Positions 43,626 to 53,500 of a stretch of DNA of 64,000 bases are shown here, in pieces. Source of the DNA: CAZSSM01 sp964609385 (GTDB lineage: Bacteria > Planctomycetota > Planctomycetia > Isosphaerales > Isosphaeraceae); assembly GCA_964609385.1 (NCBI GenBank), contig CAZSSM010000019.1, forward strand, positions 28,814-92,813, read 5' to 3'. The stretch's first letter is position 1. Each line of letters starts with the position of its first letter. The notes beneath the pieces were generated by a model. It did not search any database. It was not told where the DNA came from and was given only the letters and a program-made list of their open reading frames with translations. Made by a program: the position numbers and the translations under genes.

Positions 43626-46319
43626 ATGACGTCCACGCGCAGCGGGACCAGGAGGCGTTCGATGCGGGATTGCGTGAAGGCCCTGACATTGGTTGGTGTC
43701 GTCCTCTTTGCGCTGGGGATCGTCCTGGCGAGCCCCGGCTGCGGTGGTGGTGATCGTGAGCCGGAGTCGAACGCTGTCAGCAACGCCACCACGAACATTC
43801 AAGCTGATCGGACTGGCCTAGAGGTCGCGGAGGGAACCGACGACACGTCGGGGGATTCGACCGACGACGTGGTCGAGGTTGCTGCTTCAGAGCCGGCACC
43901 ATCCCCGATCCTGTTTCCTGAGCGTGCGGTGCTCCGACCCGGCGACCTCGGCGTCCAACTCGTTTTGCTGGACCCGATAGGAGACGCGACTCTCAGCGAC
44001 CGGACACGGACGGTTTCGTGGACGGTCGAGCCAGCGGGTGCGGCCGAGATCGATGAGGCTGGATACCTGACGCCGATCGGCGAGTCAGGCACGATCCGCG
44101 TGCGTGCCGAGATCGAAGGGGACGTCGGGGAGGCCTGTGACCAATCCTGGTCGGTCACTTCAGAGATCGTCGTCGAGCCAACGGCCGGGTCGGGTCGCCC
44201 TTGGGACTTCGCCGAGGACATCGTGCCGGTTCTGACCCGAGCCGGCTGCAACGCCGGCGGATGTCACGGTCGCAAGGAGGGCCAGAACGGATTCAAGCTC
44301 TCCTTCTACGGCTACGACCCAAAGGCCGACTATCGGGCTTTGACCGCCGAGGACGACGGCTCACGGGTTGACCTGGAGGACCCCGAAGGCAGCTTGATGC
44401 TGGGCAAAGCGACCGGTCTTGAGCCGCACGGCGGGGGCATGCGGCTTGACTACGACTCGCACGAGTACCAGCAGTTGGTCGACTGGCTCGATGCCGGGGC
44501 ACCAGAGCAGTTCGGGCCGACCCACGGCTCGATCGTCGACCTGGCGCTCGAACCGGCCTGGGTCATCCTCGACGAGCCCGGCCCGCTCCAGATCCGGGCC
44601 GTGGCCACCTTTGAGGACGGCCATCGCCGCGACGTGACTCGTTGGGCCACTTACGAATCGCGCGACGATTCACTGATCGAGGTCGACGACCGGGGCGCAT
44701 CGCGTTTGCTCCGTCGTGGCGAGTCCGATGTGGTCGTTCGCTACCGGAATTGGGTCGCCACAGTACGGATCGCCTCGCCGATCCATCCCGACCTGGCCTT
44801 CGATTTCCACACCCTGCCGCGAGCCAATTTCATCGACGAGCGGCTTTACGAGCGGCTCGAGCAGCTCCGAGTCCCGCCCAGCCCGCACGCCGACGACCTG
44901 ACTCTACTCCGACGCGTCAGCCTCGACCTAACCGGCCATCAGCCCAGCCCGCGCGAGATCCGCGACTTCGTCCGCGATGACGACCCCGAGAAGTTCGCCC
45001 GGCTCGTCGACGACCTCCTGGATTCATCAGAGTTCGTCCACTTCTGGACGATCAAGCTGGGCGACCGGCTCCAGGTGACCTCCAACCGCTTGGGCAACGG
45101 CTCGGCCTACCTGGACCTCTGGCTCCAGCGCCAGGTGGAGCGGAACCGTCCTTGGGACGACCTGGTCACGATCCTGCTGACGGCCGTCGGCGATCCCGAG
45201 CAGATCCAGGGGGGCGGGCCAGTCAACTACGCCTTGGATGATCCCGACCCAACCGTCCGCGCCGAGCGGACCGCCCAGCGGTTCCTCGGGCTCCGCCTCC
45301 AATGCGCCCGTTGCCACGATCACCCCTTCGACGTTTGGACCCAGGACGATTTCTACGGTCTGGCCGCCTTCTTCGCCAAGACCGGACCGATGACGCCTGA
45401 GGAGCCGGCCATGGCCGGTATGGTTCCCCAGCTCTTCGTCGGTGTCCAGCCCGAGGGACAGGTCGTCCACCTTCGAACCGAGGAGCCGGCCGTGCCGGTC
45501 CTGCTCGGGGGTGAGACGTTGTCCGAAGACTATCCCGACTATCTGGACCCCCGCATCGAACTGGCCCGCTGGATGACCGCGCCAGAGAACCCCTATTTCG
45601 CTCGCGCGACGGTCAACTGGATCTGGGGCCAGTTCTTCGGCCGCGGCCTGGCCGAGCCGGTCGACGACCTCAGCGCCTCAAACCCGCCGGTCCATCCCGA
45701 ACTGCTCGACGCTCTGGCCGACCACCTCATTGCGTGTGACTACGACCTCCGCGTCCTGATCCGAACGATCGTGCTGTCCAACGCCTATGCCGCCTCTTCG
45801 GCAACTCGGCCCGAGAACGCCGGCGATAACCGGTTCTTCTCGCACCAGTTCCCGCGACCCCTCACGGCGCATCAGATCGCCGACGCGTTGGCCCAAGCCA
45901 CCGGCGTGCCCAACCGGTTCCCGAACAAGGCCGTCGGCACGCCCGCCATCGAGGTCCACGACCCAGCCGTGGCCAGCACGATCCTCGACACGTTCGGGCG
46001 CTGCGATCGCCGGACCGGCTGCTCAGCCGTGCCCACGACCCCGTTGAGCCTCCGCCAATCGCTGCTCCTGATCGGCGGCGATGTCGTCGACCAGAAAGTC
46101 GCCTTCATCAACGGCTACCTGGCCAACCTGCTCGAACTTGAACCGATGCCCGATGAGGTGGTTGAAAACCTCTACCTCCGCGCCCTCTGTCGCTACCCTA
46201 GCGACGAGGAGCTGTCGACCTGGTCGGCCGAACTCGAGGCGGCTGACTCGTTCCGCGACGCCTGCGAAGACCTGTTCTGGGCATTGCTCAACTCCCGAGA
46301 GTTCGCCTTCAACCACTAA
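43626..46319 (+). CDS. Exported DUF1549/DUF1553 protein with Ig-like domain and CX4CH haem-like site
   Basis: The protein (897 residues) has a hydrophobic leader (LVGVVLFALGIVLASPGC), perhaps a lipoprotein signal with Cys near residue 39, and an acidic linker. A cytochrome-like segment with CNAGGCHGRKEGQNGFKL has its CX4CH site at residues 208-214. An immunoglobulin-like/Big2-type stretch (PGPLQIRAVATFEDGHRRDV) precedes DUF1549 (NFIDERLYERLEQLRVPPS, RRVSLDLTGHQPSPREI, CARCHDHPFDVW with a second CxxCH). DUF1553 is C-terminal (YFARATVNWIWGQFFGRGLA, FSHQFPRPLTAHQIADALAQ). It is followed by a DUF1501 gene. Unlike the protein at 9026 it lacks the charged coiled-coil insert. Confidence 0.87.
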   Translation: MTSTRSGTRRRSMRDCVKALTLVGVVLFALGIVLASPGCGGGDREPESNAVSNATTNIQADRTGLEVAEGTDDTSGDSTDDVVEVAASEPAPSPILFPERAVLRPGDLGVQLVLLDPIGDATLSDRTRTVSWTVEPAGAAEIDEAGYLTPIGESGTIRVRAEIEGDVGEACDQSWSVTSEIVVEPTAGSGRPWDFAEDIVPVLTRAGCNAGGCHGRKEGQNGFKLSFYGYDPKADYRALTAEDDGSRVDLEDPEGSLMLGKATGLEPHGGGMRLDYDSHEYQQLVDWLDAGAPEQFGPTHGSIVDLALEPAWVILDEPGPLQIRAVATFEDGHRRDVTRWATYESRDDSLIEVDDRGASRLLRRGESDVVVRYRNWVATVRIASPIHPDLAFDFHTLPRANFIDERLYERLEQLRVPPSPHADDLTLLRRVSLDLTGHQPSPREIRDFVRDDDPEKFARLVDDLLDSSEFVHFWTIKLGDRLQVTSNRLGNGSAYLDLWLQRQVERNRPWDDLVTILLTAVGDPEQIQGGGPVNYALDDPDPTVRAERTAQRFLGLRLQCARCHDHPFDVWTQDDFYGLAAFFAKTGPMTPEEPAMAGMVPQLFVGVQPEGQVVHLRTEEPAVPVLLGGETLSEDYPDYLDPRIELARWMTAPENPYFARATVNWIWGQFFGRGLAEPVDDLSASNPPVHPELLDALADHLIACDYDLRVLIRTIVLSNAYAASSATRPENAGDNRFFSHQFPRPLTAHQIADALAQATGVPNRFPNKAVGTPAIEVHDPAVASTILDTFGRCDRRTGCSAVPTTPLSLRQSLLLIGGDVVDQKVAFINGYLANLLELEPMPDEVVENLYLRALCRYPSDEELSTWSAELEAADSFRDACEDLFWALLNSREFAFNH

Positions 46320-46475
46320 TTCGGTGATCCAGTCGATCGTCCTTCGATCACCGGTCCGATCCGACTCGGCTCGCATTTCATCTACGCCGTCCGATCCCTC
46401 GATGTCTGCTCGACCCGTTCCGGCTTCACCCAATCCACCAACGACGCCCGCGTCGGACCGTGCAGGAGACCTCGC

Positions 46476-47831
46476 ATGCCCTCGTTCGACTCGCTCGGTC
46501 ATCATCTAACCCGTCGCGGCTGGCTCCGGGTCGGCTTGCTCTCAGCCTTTGGGCTCGGCCTGGCCGACCGGTTCCGGTTCGCCCGCGCCGAGGAGACGCC
46601 CGCCCCGGGCGCTTTGGATGTCGGATCGACCGCCTCGCGTGGACCGCAGTGCATCTTGATCTGGCTCTCCGGCGGACCCTCGCACATCGACACGCTCGAT
46701 CCCAAGCCCGAAGCCCCTTCGGAGTATCGCGGCGAGTTCGCGGCCATCGACACGGCTGTGCCCGGCATCCGGATCAGCGAGGTCTATCCCCAGTTGGCTG
46801 CCACGATGGACCGGATCGCCCTGGTCCGGAGCCTGACCTCGCCGGAGGCCGACCATGATCGCGCCGCGCATCACGTTCTGACCGGCTATCGGCCCAGCCC
46901 GTCGCTGGTCTATCCCGGTTACAGCAGCGTGATGGCTAAGGTCTGGTCCGAATCGGACGCGTTGGGCACGCTGCCGCCGTCGGTGGCGATCCCCTCAGCA
47001 CCGCCGTTCGGCTCCAGCGGCTACCTGACTCCGGCCTACGATCCCTTCGAGGTCGGCGGCGATCCCAGCCAGCCCGGCTTCCGCGTTCGCGACCTGACCC
47101 CACCGGATCGGCTGACGCTCCAACGGCTCAACCGTCGACGCGCCATGATCGAGCGCCTGGACACCTTCGCCGAGCCCCGCGTCGGTCAGACACCGATCAC
47201 CCGGAGCCGCGACGCCTTCACCGCCCGGGCCTATGACCTGCTGACTTCCCCCGAGGCCCAACGCGCCTTCCAAATCGAGGATGAACCGCAAGAGGTCCGC
47301 GAGACTTATGGCCTGACGCCCCAGGGTCAATCCTGCCTGCTGGCCCGTCGCTTGATCGAGGCCGGCGTCGGCTTCGTCACCGTCAACGATCCGGCCCAGG
47401 ACGCCTTGGGTTGGGACACACACGCCGACAACTTCAACGCCTTGAGCGATCGGTTGGCGCCGCCGATCGATCAGGCCGTCGCGTCCCTGATCCGCGACCT
47501 CGACCAGCGTGGACGGCTCAACGATACCCTGGTCCTGATGATGGGCGAGTTCGGCCGCACGCCCCGGATCAACGAGAACGCCGGACGTGACCACCACGGC
47601 CGCTCCAATTCGGTGCTCATCGCCGGTGGCGGCGTACCCGGTGGAATCGTCGTCGGCGCCACCGATGCCAAGGCCATCGAGCCGATCGAGCGGCCTGTGA
47701 CCCCCTCGGATCTGGCCGCCACCGTCTATCGGATCCTCGGCGTCGACCTCGAACGCCGGTTCCTCACCCCCGACCGCATGCCCGTCCGACTCATCGACGA
47801 AGGACACGTCGTCGATGACCTGATCGGCTGA
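46476..47831 (+). CDS. DUF1501 (sulfatase-like fold) protein with Tat-type signal
   Basis: A 451-residue exported protein. The N-terminus HLTRRGWLRVGLLSAFGLGL is a twin-arginine-like signal. Family blocks are CILIWLSGGPSHIDTLDPKP (residues about 53-72), MDRIALVRSLTSPEADHD, LNDTLVLMMGEFGRTPRINE and GRDHHGRSNSVLIAGGGVPG. The final domain has DLAATVYRILGVDLE. The pairing with the upstream DUF1549/DUF1553 gene (156 bases away) repeats the arrangement at 9026-13326. The two DUF1501 proteins are clearly divergent copies. Confidence 0.9.
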   Translation: MPSFDSLGHHLTRRGWLRVGLLSAFGLGLADRFRFARAEETPAPGALDVGSTASRGPQCILIWLSGGPSHIDTLDPKPEAPSEYRGEFAAIDTAVPGIRISEVYPQLAATMDRIALVRSLTSPEADHDRAAHHVLTGYRPSPSLVYPGYSSVMAKVWSESDALGTLPPSVAIPSAPPFGSSGYLTPAYDPFEVGGDPSQPGFRVRDLTPPDRLTLQRLNRRRAMIERLDTFAEPRVGQTPITRSRDAFTARAYDLLTSPEAQRAFQIEDEPQEVRETYGLTPQGQSCLLARRLIEAGVGFVTVNDPAQDALGWDTHADNFNALSDRLAPPIDQAVASLIRDLDQRGRLNDTLVLMMGEFGRTPRINENAGRDHHGRSNSVLIAGGGVPGGIVVGATDAKAIEPIERPVTPSDLAATVYRILGVDLERRFLTPDRMPVRLIDEGHVVDDLIG

Positions 47832-47861
47832 GGGGGCCTCTCGGGAGATGGGACATACCGC

Positions 47862-47897
47862 AAGCCCTCCGAGGCCGGATCCGGCCTCGGAGGGCTT
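47862..47897. terminator. Perfect 36-base palindrome, probable bidirectional terminator
   Basis: The sequence aagccctccgaggccgga followed directly by its exact reverse complement forms an 18-bp perfect stem with a minimal loop. It sits between the converging 3' ends of the DUF1501 gene (47831) and the leftward beta-helix gene (48032). A T-rich stretch (cttcttt) lies about eight bases downstream on the plus strand. Position and stem strength point to transcription termination from both sides. Confidence 0.6.
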
Positions 47898-48031
47898 CGA
47901 GCTTCTTTACTCGGAGGAGCTTCGAACCGATGCCGGTCCGTTCGTCGGGCACCGTCGCGGAGTGATCTGGGTTCGGCCATCCGGTCGGAGGGAGGCGTCC
48001 CGCGAGCCCGGGGCTCGACGACGGCTCGGGC

Positions 48032-49954
48032 TCAACCGATCGAGAGGCCCTCGGCCTCCAACGCCTCGGTGAGGGCCAGGTAAAGGAAGTAAGGCGGGAT
48101 CTCGTTGATGGGTCGAAATAAATCAACTAAATCAGGGATGTCGTCGACGGGTCGAATTAAATCAGGGATGTCGTCGTCCACGAGGATGAGTTCAGGGGCT
48201 TCGACAGCGCCGAGGTCACTTCGGCCAGTAAAATATCCACGAGATTGTCCGCGCTGATCGACGGGCAAGAAAATGTGGCTGAACGGACTAGCCGCGTTGA
48301 TCACCGGGCTCCCGAGCGCCGGCATGTGGCTCAGCGTCGGCCCACCGTTGTCGCGGAGCGGCCCTAGCCACGACGCATCGCCGAAGTGGTTGTAGACGCC
48401 GATCACATGGTTGCGGTAGCCGACGGATCGAAGGTCGTCGGGGTAGCCGAAGTACGGTCGGCCGTAGTAGTTCCAGATCGTAGTGTTTCCGGCGACGATC
48501 GAGTTCGTCAGCCGAGTAGCGCCTTCAGACCAGATCCCGGAGCCCACCTCTGGCTGGTCTTTCGCGTTCGTCGTATCGAAGGTCCCTTTGTTCGCCGTGA
48601 TCGTCACGTGATCGAAGTCGATCAATCCAGCATTATAGACGCCAGCACCTGCCCCGATGAGACCGCCGAAGTCGAAACCGGCCTCAGCCTCATTGCCCGA
48701 GATCGTCGTGTTGGTCGCCACGAGGACCGAGCCGTTCGCGTTGTAGATCCCGCCGCCCTGGTCCCCTGCGGTGTTGCCCCAGACCGTCGTCCGGCCCAAC
48801 TCTGACGAGTCGTCGGAGTCCGAGTTGGCGTTGTAGATGCCGCCGCCGACCCGGTCGGCCCGGTTCTGTGAGACCGTCGAGTCGACCAGGCTCAGCTCGC
48901 CTGTGCTGTAGATCCCGCCGCCCTCGCCGGACGGGGGCGGAAAGTAGACGTTGCCCCATCCCCCTCCTTGACCGGCGTAATTGTCGACGACCGTCGCATG
49001 GTCCAGGGTCAGGTCGCCGGAATTGTAGATTCCGCCGCCGAGGCCGATCGTCGGGTGTTCCGATTTGTCGGAATAGGGATTATACATCCATCGCTCATCG
49101 TCCGGGGCCGGTCCAACGTCGTTGCCCGAGACAGTCGAGCCTTCGGCGAGGATCGCTGTGCTGGCGTTGTAGATCCCGCCGCCACGGAGCGTCGCGTCGT
49201 TGCCTTCGACAGTCGAGCCGATCAGTTCCAGGGGGATCGTCGTGTGGATTCCACCGCCATAGTCGCCCGCGGTGTTCCGGAGGATCTGTGAGTCGACCAA
49301 TTTCACGGAGCCGGAATCGGAGCCGACTGCACGGATCCCGCCCCCGGCGGACGTCGCGTTGTTCTCCTCGACGACCGAGCGGATGAGCGTCAGGTCGCCC
49401 TGGCTGAATTCGGCGTAGCAAACGTAGATCCCGCCACCATCCACGGCGGTGTTCCCTCGGACCGTCGAGTCGATGAGCGTCAGATCGGCCGCGTTCGCGA
49501 TCCCGCCGCCGGCCTTGAAGAAGGGTCCATAGAACCCATGGTCGCCGTTCCCGCCCTTGATCGTCAGGCCCTCCAGTGTGATGTCGGTGAAGGCGCCAAA
49601 CATCGCGAAGACGCCGCTCTTGCCTTGCCCGTCGATGGCCGTGACCCCGGCGGACGCCCGGATGGTCAGCCGATCTCCCGCGTGTTGTTCGAAGACGGCT
49701 AGGGTGCCGAGGTCGAGATCGATCTCGCCGCTGAGATGGGACGCGAAGGTGATCACCTCGTCGCCGGGAGTCCGGACTGCCTCATCGATCGCCTCGCGGA
49801 GGCTGGTCGTGGCGTTCGCCGCGTTCTCGTCGACGAGTGTGTTCACGGTGATTGTGGTCAACAGTTGTCGACCTTCCATGATCTCCAGGTTTGGCCGGCG
49901 CCGAACTCGTCGGGAATGGGTCGTACGGATTATGCGGCGGTGTCGGTCGCTCAT
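48032..49954 (-). CDS. Exported right-handed beta-helix protein (Pmp-like repeats)
   Basis: The 640-residue protein starts at ATG 49954, giving an Arg-rich N-terminus (SRRVRRRPNLEIMEGRQLLT). The LE-x-ME-x-R-x-LL element (residues 23-32) resembles the planctomycete-specific leader seen on large secreted proteins. The body consists of parallel beta-helix turns with repeated GGGI-Y/H-N-type signatures and T/S-V-x-x-N motifs: STVRGNTAVDGGGIYVCYAE, GNTAGDQGGGIYNANGSV, TTISGNEAEAGFDF. Near the C-terminus are DNGGPTLSHMPALGSPVINA and SDLGAVEAPE, common endings of such adhesin-like proteins, followed by a DDIPDLIRPVDDIPDLV repeat. The function is probably surface adhesion or carbohydrate binding. Confidence 0.82.
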   Translation of the reverse strand: MSDRHRRIIRTTHSRRVRRRPNLEIMEGRQLLTTITVNTLVDENAANATTSLREAIDEAVRTPGDEVITFASHLSGEIDLDLGTLAVFEQHAGDRLTIRASAGVTAIDGQGKSGVFAMFGAFTDITLEGLTIKGGNGDHGFYGPFFKAGGGIANAADLTLIDSTVRGNTAVDGGGIYVCYAEFSQGDLTLIRSVVEENNATSAGGGIRAVGSDSGSVKLVDSQILRNTAGDYGGGIHTTIPLELIGSTVEGNDATLRGGGIYNASTAILAEGSTVSGNDVGPAPDDERWMYNPYSDKSEHPTIGLGGGIYNSGDLTLDHATVVDNYAGQGGGWGNVYFPPPSGEGGGIYSTGELSLVDSTVSQNRADRVGGGIYNANSDSDDSSELGRTTVWGNTAGDQGGGIYNANGSVLVATNTTISGNEAEAGFDFGGLIGAGAGVYNAGLIDFDHVTITANKGTFDTTNAKDQPEVGSGIWSEGATRLTNSIVAGNTTIWNYYGRPYFGYPDDLRSVGYRNHVIGVYNHFGDASWLGPLRDNGGPTLSHMPALGSPVINAASPFSHIFLPVDQRGQSRGYFTGRSDLGAVEAPELILVDDDIPDLIRPVDDIPDLVDLFRPINEIPPYFLYLALTEALEAEGLSIG

Positions 49955-50508
49955 CGTCACGGTCGCCTCAGGGAGGTGATGATGGCCGTCGCCAGCCACG
50001 ATGCGGGCGTGCGGCGTCGGGGCGGTCTTGCCCAGGACCCATCTCGCAAAGGGCGACATCGAACCGGACACGCCGTCGGAAAAAAATTCGGGCTCAGGAG
50101 GCGTGGTCGAGTTTTGGCCTTCCAAATACTCATGGATCATGAGGCCAATTCGGTGCCTCTGCCCGGTTCTCGGACAGGAGAACGATTGAGGTGGCTGGGG
50201 ACTGGGCCGCCTCAGACCAGTCCCCGGAGACATCCTTGAGGTAAGGAGTTTGTTATCAAGGATCACCGTCGGACAAACATCCTGATACTATCGGAGCCGG
50301 GGGTTTGCTCCGCGTTGCGTCGCGGTCCTCAGCCACCCGAGCGAGGCGCCTAGCGTTCGAGGACTGAGGTCCCGGAGGGGACCCGTCGGGGTGGCGGGCT
50401 CGTCGCGGTCGTGAGGAGGGGGGCGGGAGAGGACCATAGGCCGGTCCGCGACGACCGCTCCCTCCAGATACGACGGGGGCATCAGTCGCACCCGGCCCCA
50501 CCACGATC
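49955..50508. other. Intergenic region upstream of the beta-helix gene
   Basis: The beta-helix frame continues open to 50266, but this upstream part lacks the codon bias of the gene and any family homology. The stretch 50267-50508 downstream of the kinase stop shows no gene or hairpin I would support. Confidence 0.4.
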
Positions 50509-53500
50509 TCAACGGATGAACGGATCGTCCGGGAAAGCGCGGTCGAACATCGATGCGAGGAGCCGGCGAAAGTCCGTCCGGTCGCCGATCGGTTCGAGGT
50601 CCGGGTCGTGGGCGGCCCGGGTCGGATCGTCCCAGCCGACCGAGACCGCCTCGGCCAGGGTGGCGACCGCCTCGGCGGCGAGGGCCTCGCGGTTTTCCAG
50701 CAAGGCGTCCTCGGCCAGTTCGGGCACGCAGAGGCTCAGGAGGCATGCTCCGTAGTAGAGTTCCCCTGCGTTCGAGGGCCACAAGGAGACGGACTCTCGG
50801 GCCGCTTCGGCTGCCTCGGTGACCCGACTCAGCTCCCGGAGGGACCAGGAGCAATTCTTGTAATGGTTGCCCAGAAATGCTCGATACTGCCTAACCTCCG
50901 GATAATCCTCGACCAGCGGCCGTTGCTGCTCGATGGCCTGGCGATAGAGTTCGAGGGCCTCGGCGTGCCGGCTTCGTTCGGCGAGGACCAGTCCGTAGTT
51001 GTTTAGTGTTCCACCGAGCATGCTGCGATAGACCGGTCGATGCGGATGGCGCCGGAGGAGTCTGCGATAGGCGGCGATGGCCTCGCTGTAGGCGCTCTCA
51101 GCCCCGTCGGGGCGCCCGGTGGTCCGCAGCAGATTGCCCAGGCTGTTCAGGGTGCTGGCCAATCGGTATCGATACGTCGCGACTCCCGATTGTCCACGGA
51201 CCAGCCCTTGACGGATCTCGATGGACTCGTTGAAGGCGTCCTCGGCCTGATCGATGCGGCCGAGGACCCGATAGTAGCCGCCCAGGTCGCCGAGGACCCA
51301 GGCCAACCCGTGGCGATATTCCGCGACGCTGGGTCGTTCTCGAACGAGTCCTCGTCGAATCTCAACGGTCTCGTTGAAGGCGTCCCCGACTTGATCCATG
51401 CGGCCGGTGACCCCATAGAGGTTGCCCCGGTTGCTGAGGACCCAGGCCAGATCATTACGGTATTTCGGGACGTCCGGTTGTCGTCGAACAAGCTGTCGAT
51501 GGATCTTCACGGCCTCGTCGTAGGCATCCTCGGCCCCGTCGGGGCGCCCGGTGGTCCGCAGCAGGTTACCCAGGCTGTTCAGGATGTTGGCCAGCCGGCG
51601 CCGGTACTCGGGGACTTCGGGCTGCCTACGGACGAGCTGTCGACAGACCTCGAGGGCCTCATCATGGAGGTCTTCGGCCTGATCAATCCGGCCGGTGTCT
51701 CGGAGCAGATTGCCGAGGCTATCGAGGGCTATAACGAGCCCATCTCGGTATTCCGGGACGTCCGGTTGTCTCAGGACGAGTTGGCGGTAGCCCTCGACGG
51801 CCTCGTCGTAGGCGTCCTCGGCCTCGTTGGTGCGACCGACATCCCGGAGCAGATTGCCCCGGTTCCTGTGGGCCATGGCCAGCCCATCTCGATATTCCGG
51901 GACGTCCGGCCGCCTCAGGACGAGTTGGCCGCCGGTCGCGAGAACCTTATCAATAGTGTCTTCGGCCTCGACGTTACGGCCGGTGTCTCGGAGCAGGTTG
52001 CCCCGATTGTTGAGGGCCATGGCCAACCCATATTGGTATTCCGGGGCGTCGGACCGCTTTCGGATGAGCTGGCCGTAGGTCGCGATGACCTCATCGTAGG
52101 CATCCTCCGCCTCGTCGCTGCGGCCGGTGATCCGATAGATGGAGCCCAGGCCGGTGAGCGTCCTGGCCAGCCCCCCGCGATGTTCGATCACTTTGCCTTG
52201 TCGTTGGACGAGTCGGCGGTAGATCGCGACGGCCTCGTTGAAGGCGTCCTCCGCCTCGTCGGTGCGGCCGATGACTCTGAGCAGGTCGCCCAGGTTGTTG
52301 TAAGCCAAGGCTAGCCGATTCCGATAATCCGGGACGTCGGACCACCCTTTGACCAGTTGATCGTAGATCGCGACGGCTTGCTTGAACGCGTTCTCCGCCT
52401 CGTCGACACGACCGACATCCTTGAGCAAATTCCCCATGTTCGCGAAGGCAGCGGCCAGCCCGTCCCGATGGTTCGGGACGTCGGGCCATCCCCCGACGAG
52501 CTGGCCGTGGGCCGCGATGGCTCTGTCAAAGGTATCCTCGGCCTGTTCGATCCGACCGGTGGCCCAGAGCAGAACGCCCAGGTTGTTGAGGGCCCCGACC
52601 AGCCCATTCAAATAGATCGGATCGTCGGGATGATCGTCGAGGAGGGCCTCGTAGCTGGCAAGCGCCGCGGCGTTCTCACGCTCGGCCTGCTCGTAGCGTC
52701 CGAGTTCGTGCAGGACGATCCCCAGGCCGAGATGACCCTCAGCCAAGAGGGCCCGCTCGCGTTCGCTCGGATCGGGTTTGTCGGCCAGCTCGTCGGTGAG
52801 CTTCTCGTAGAAGGCGCGGGGCCTTTCCAGGAGCCGCTCGCGGAGGGCCTCGGAAAGTTCCGCGCCCTTGATCGCGTCTTCGCTGATGCCGGTGTAGTAG
52901 CCCTGGATCGAGTCCATCGCCTCGCGAAGCCAGCGCTCGGCCTCGTTGTTGGACTCCACCAACTGCTCGACGTAGCCGACCTCCCGCCGATAGGCGATAC
53001 CCAGGGCGATCGCCGCGACCAGCAAGACGCCTACGGCCGTTGCGGCGATCGTCCGGTGCCGGCGGACCCAGCGTGACGCCCGCGTCGCCAGCGTCTCCGG
53101 ACAGGCCGAGACCGGCTCGTCGGCCAGATACCGCTCGAGATCCTCGGCCAATTCGGCGGCCGAACCATAGCGGTCTCTCGGGTCGCGGGCCATCGCTTTG
53201 AGGCAGACCGCCTCGAGCGGGTGTGGGACCCGTCGCTCCAGCAATCTTGGAGGGACCACCACGCCCCGACGGGCTGACTCCAGGACCGTTTCGTGCGTCG
53301 ATCCGATCGACGGGGCCCGACCGGTCAACACAGCGTAAAGGATCGCGCCGAGGCCGTAGATGTCGGTGGCCGGTCCGAGGTCGTCGATCCGTCCCTCGGC
53401 CTGCTCGGGACTCATGTAGGCCGGTGTGCCCAGGACAGTGCCGGCGATCGTCGCCTCGACCGGGTCGAGGTGGCCTGGCCCGAGCCCCTCGGCGATCTCG

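Noticed and set aside
51040..52314. 424-codon plus-strand open frame with internal repeats
   Set aside because: Antisense to the repeat region of the kinase; its repeats are the mirror of the 48-residue units.
51090..52560. Regularly spaced DNA repeats resembling an array
   Set aside because: Spacing is 144 bases, in frame with the kinase protein repeats; units are diverged and coding, so not a CRISPR or satellite.
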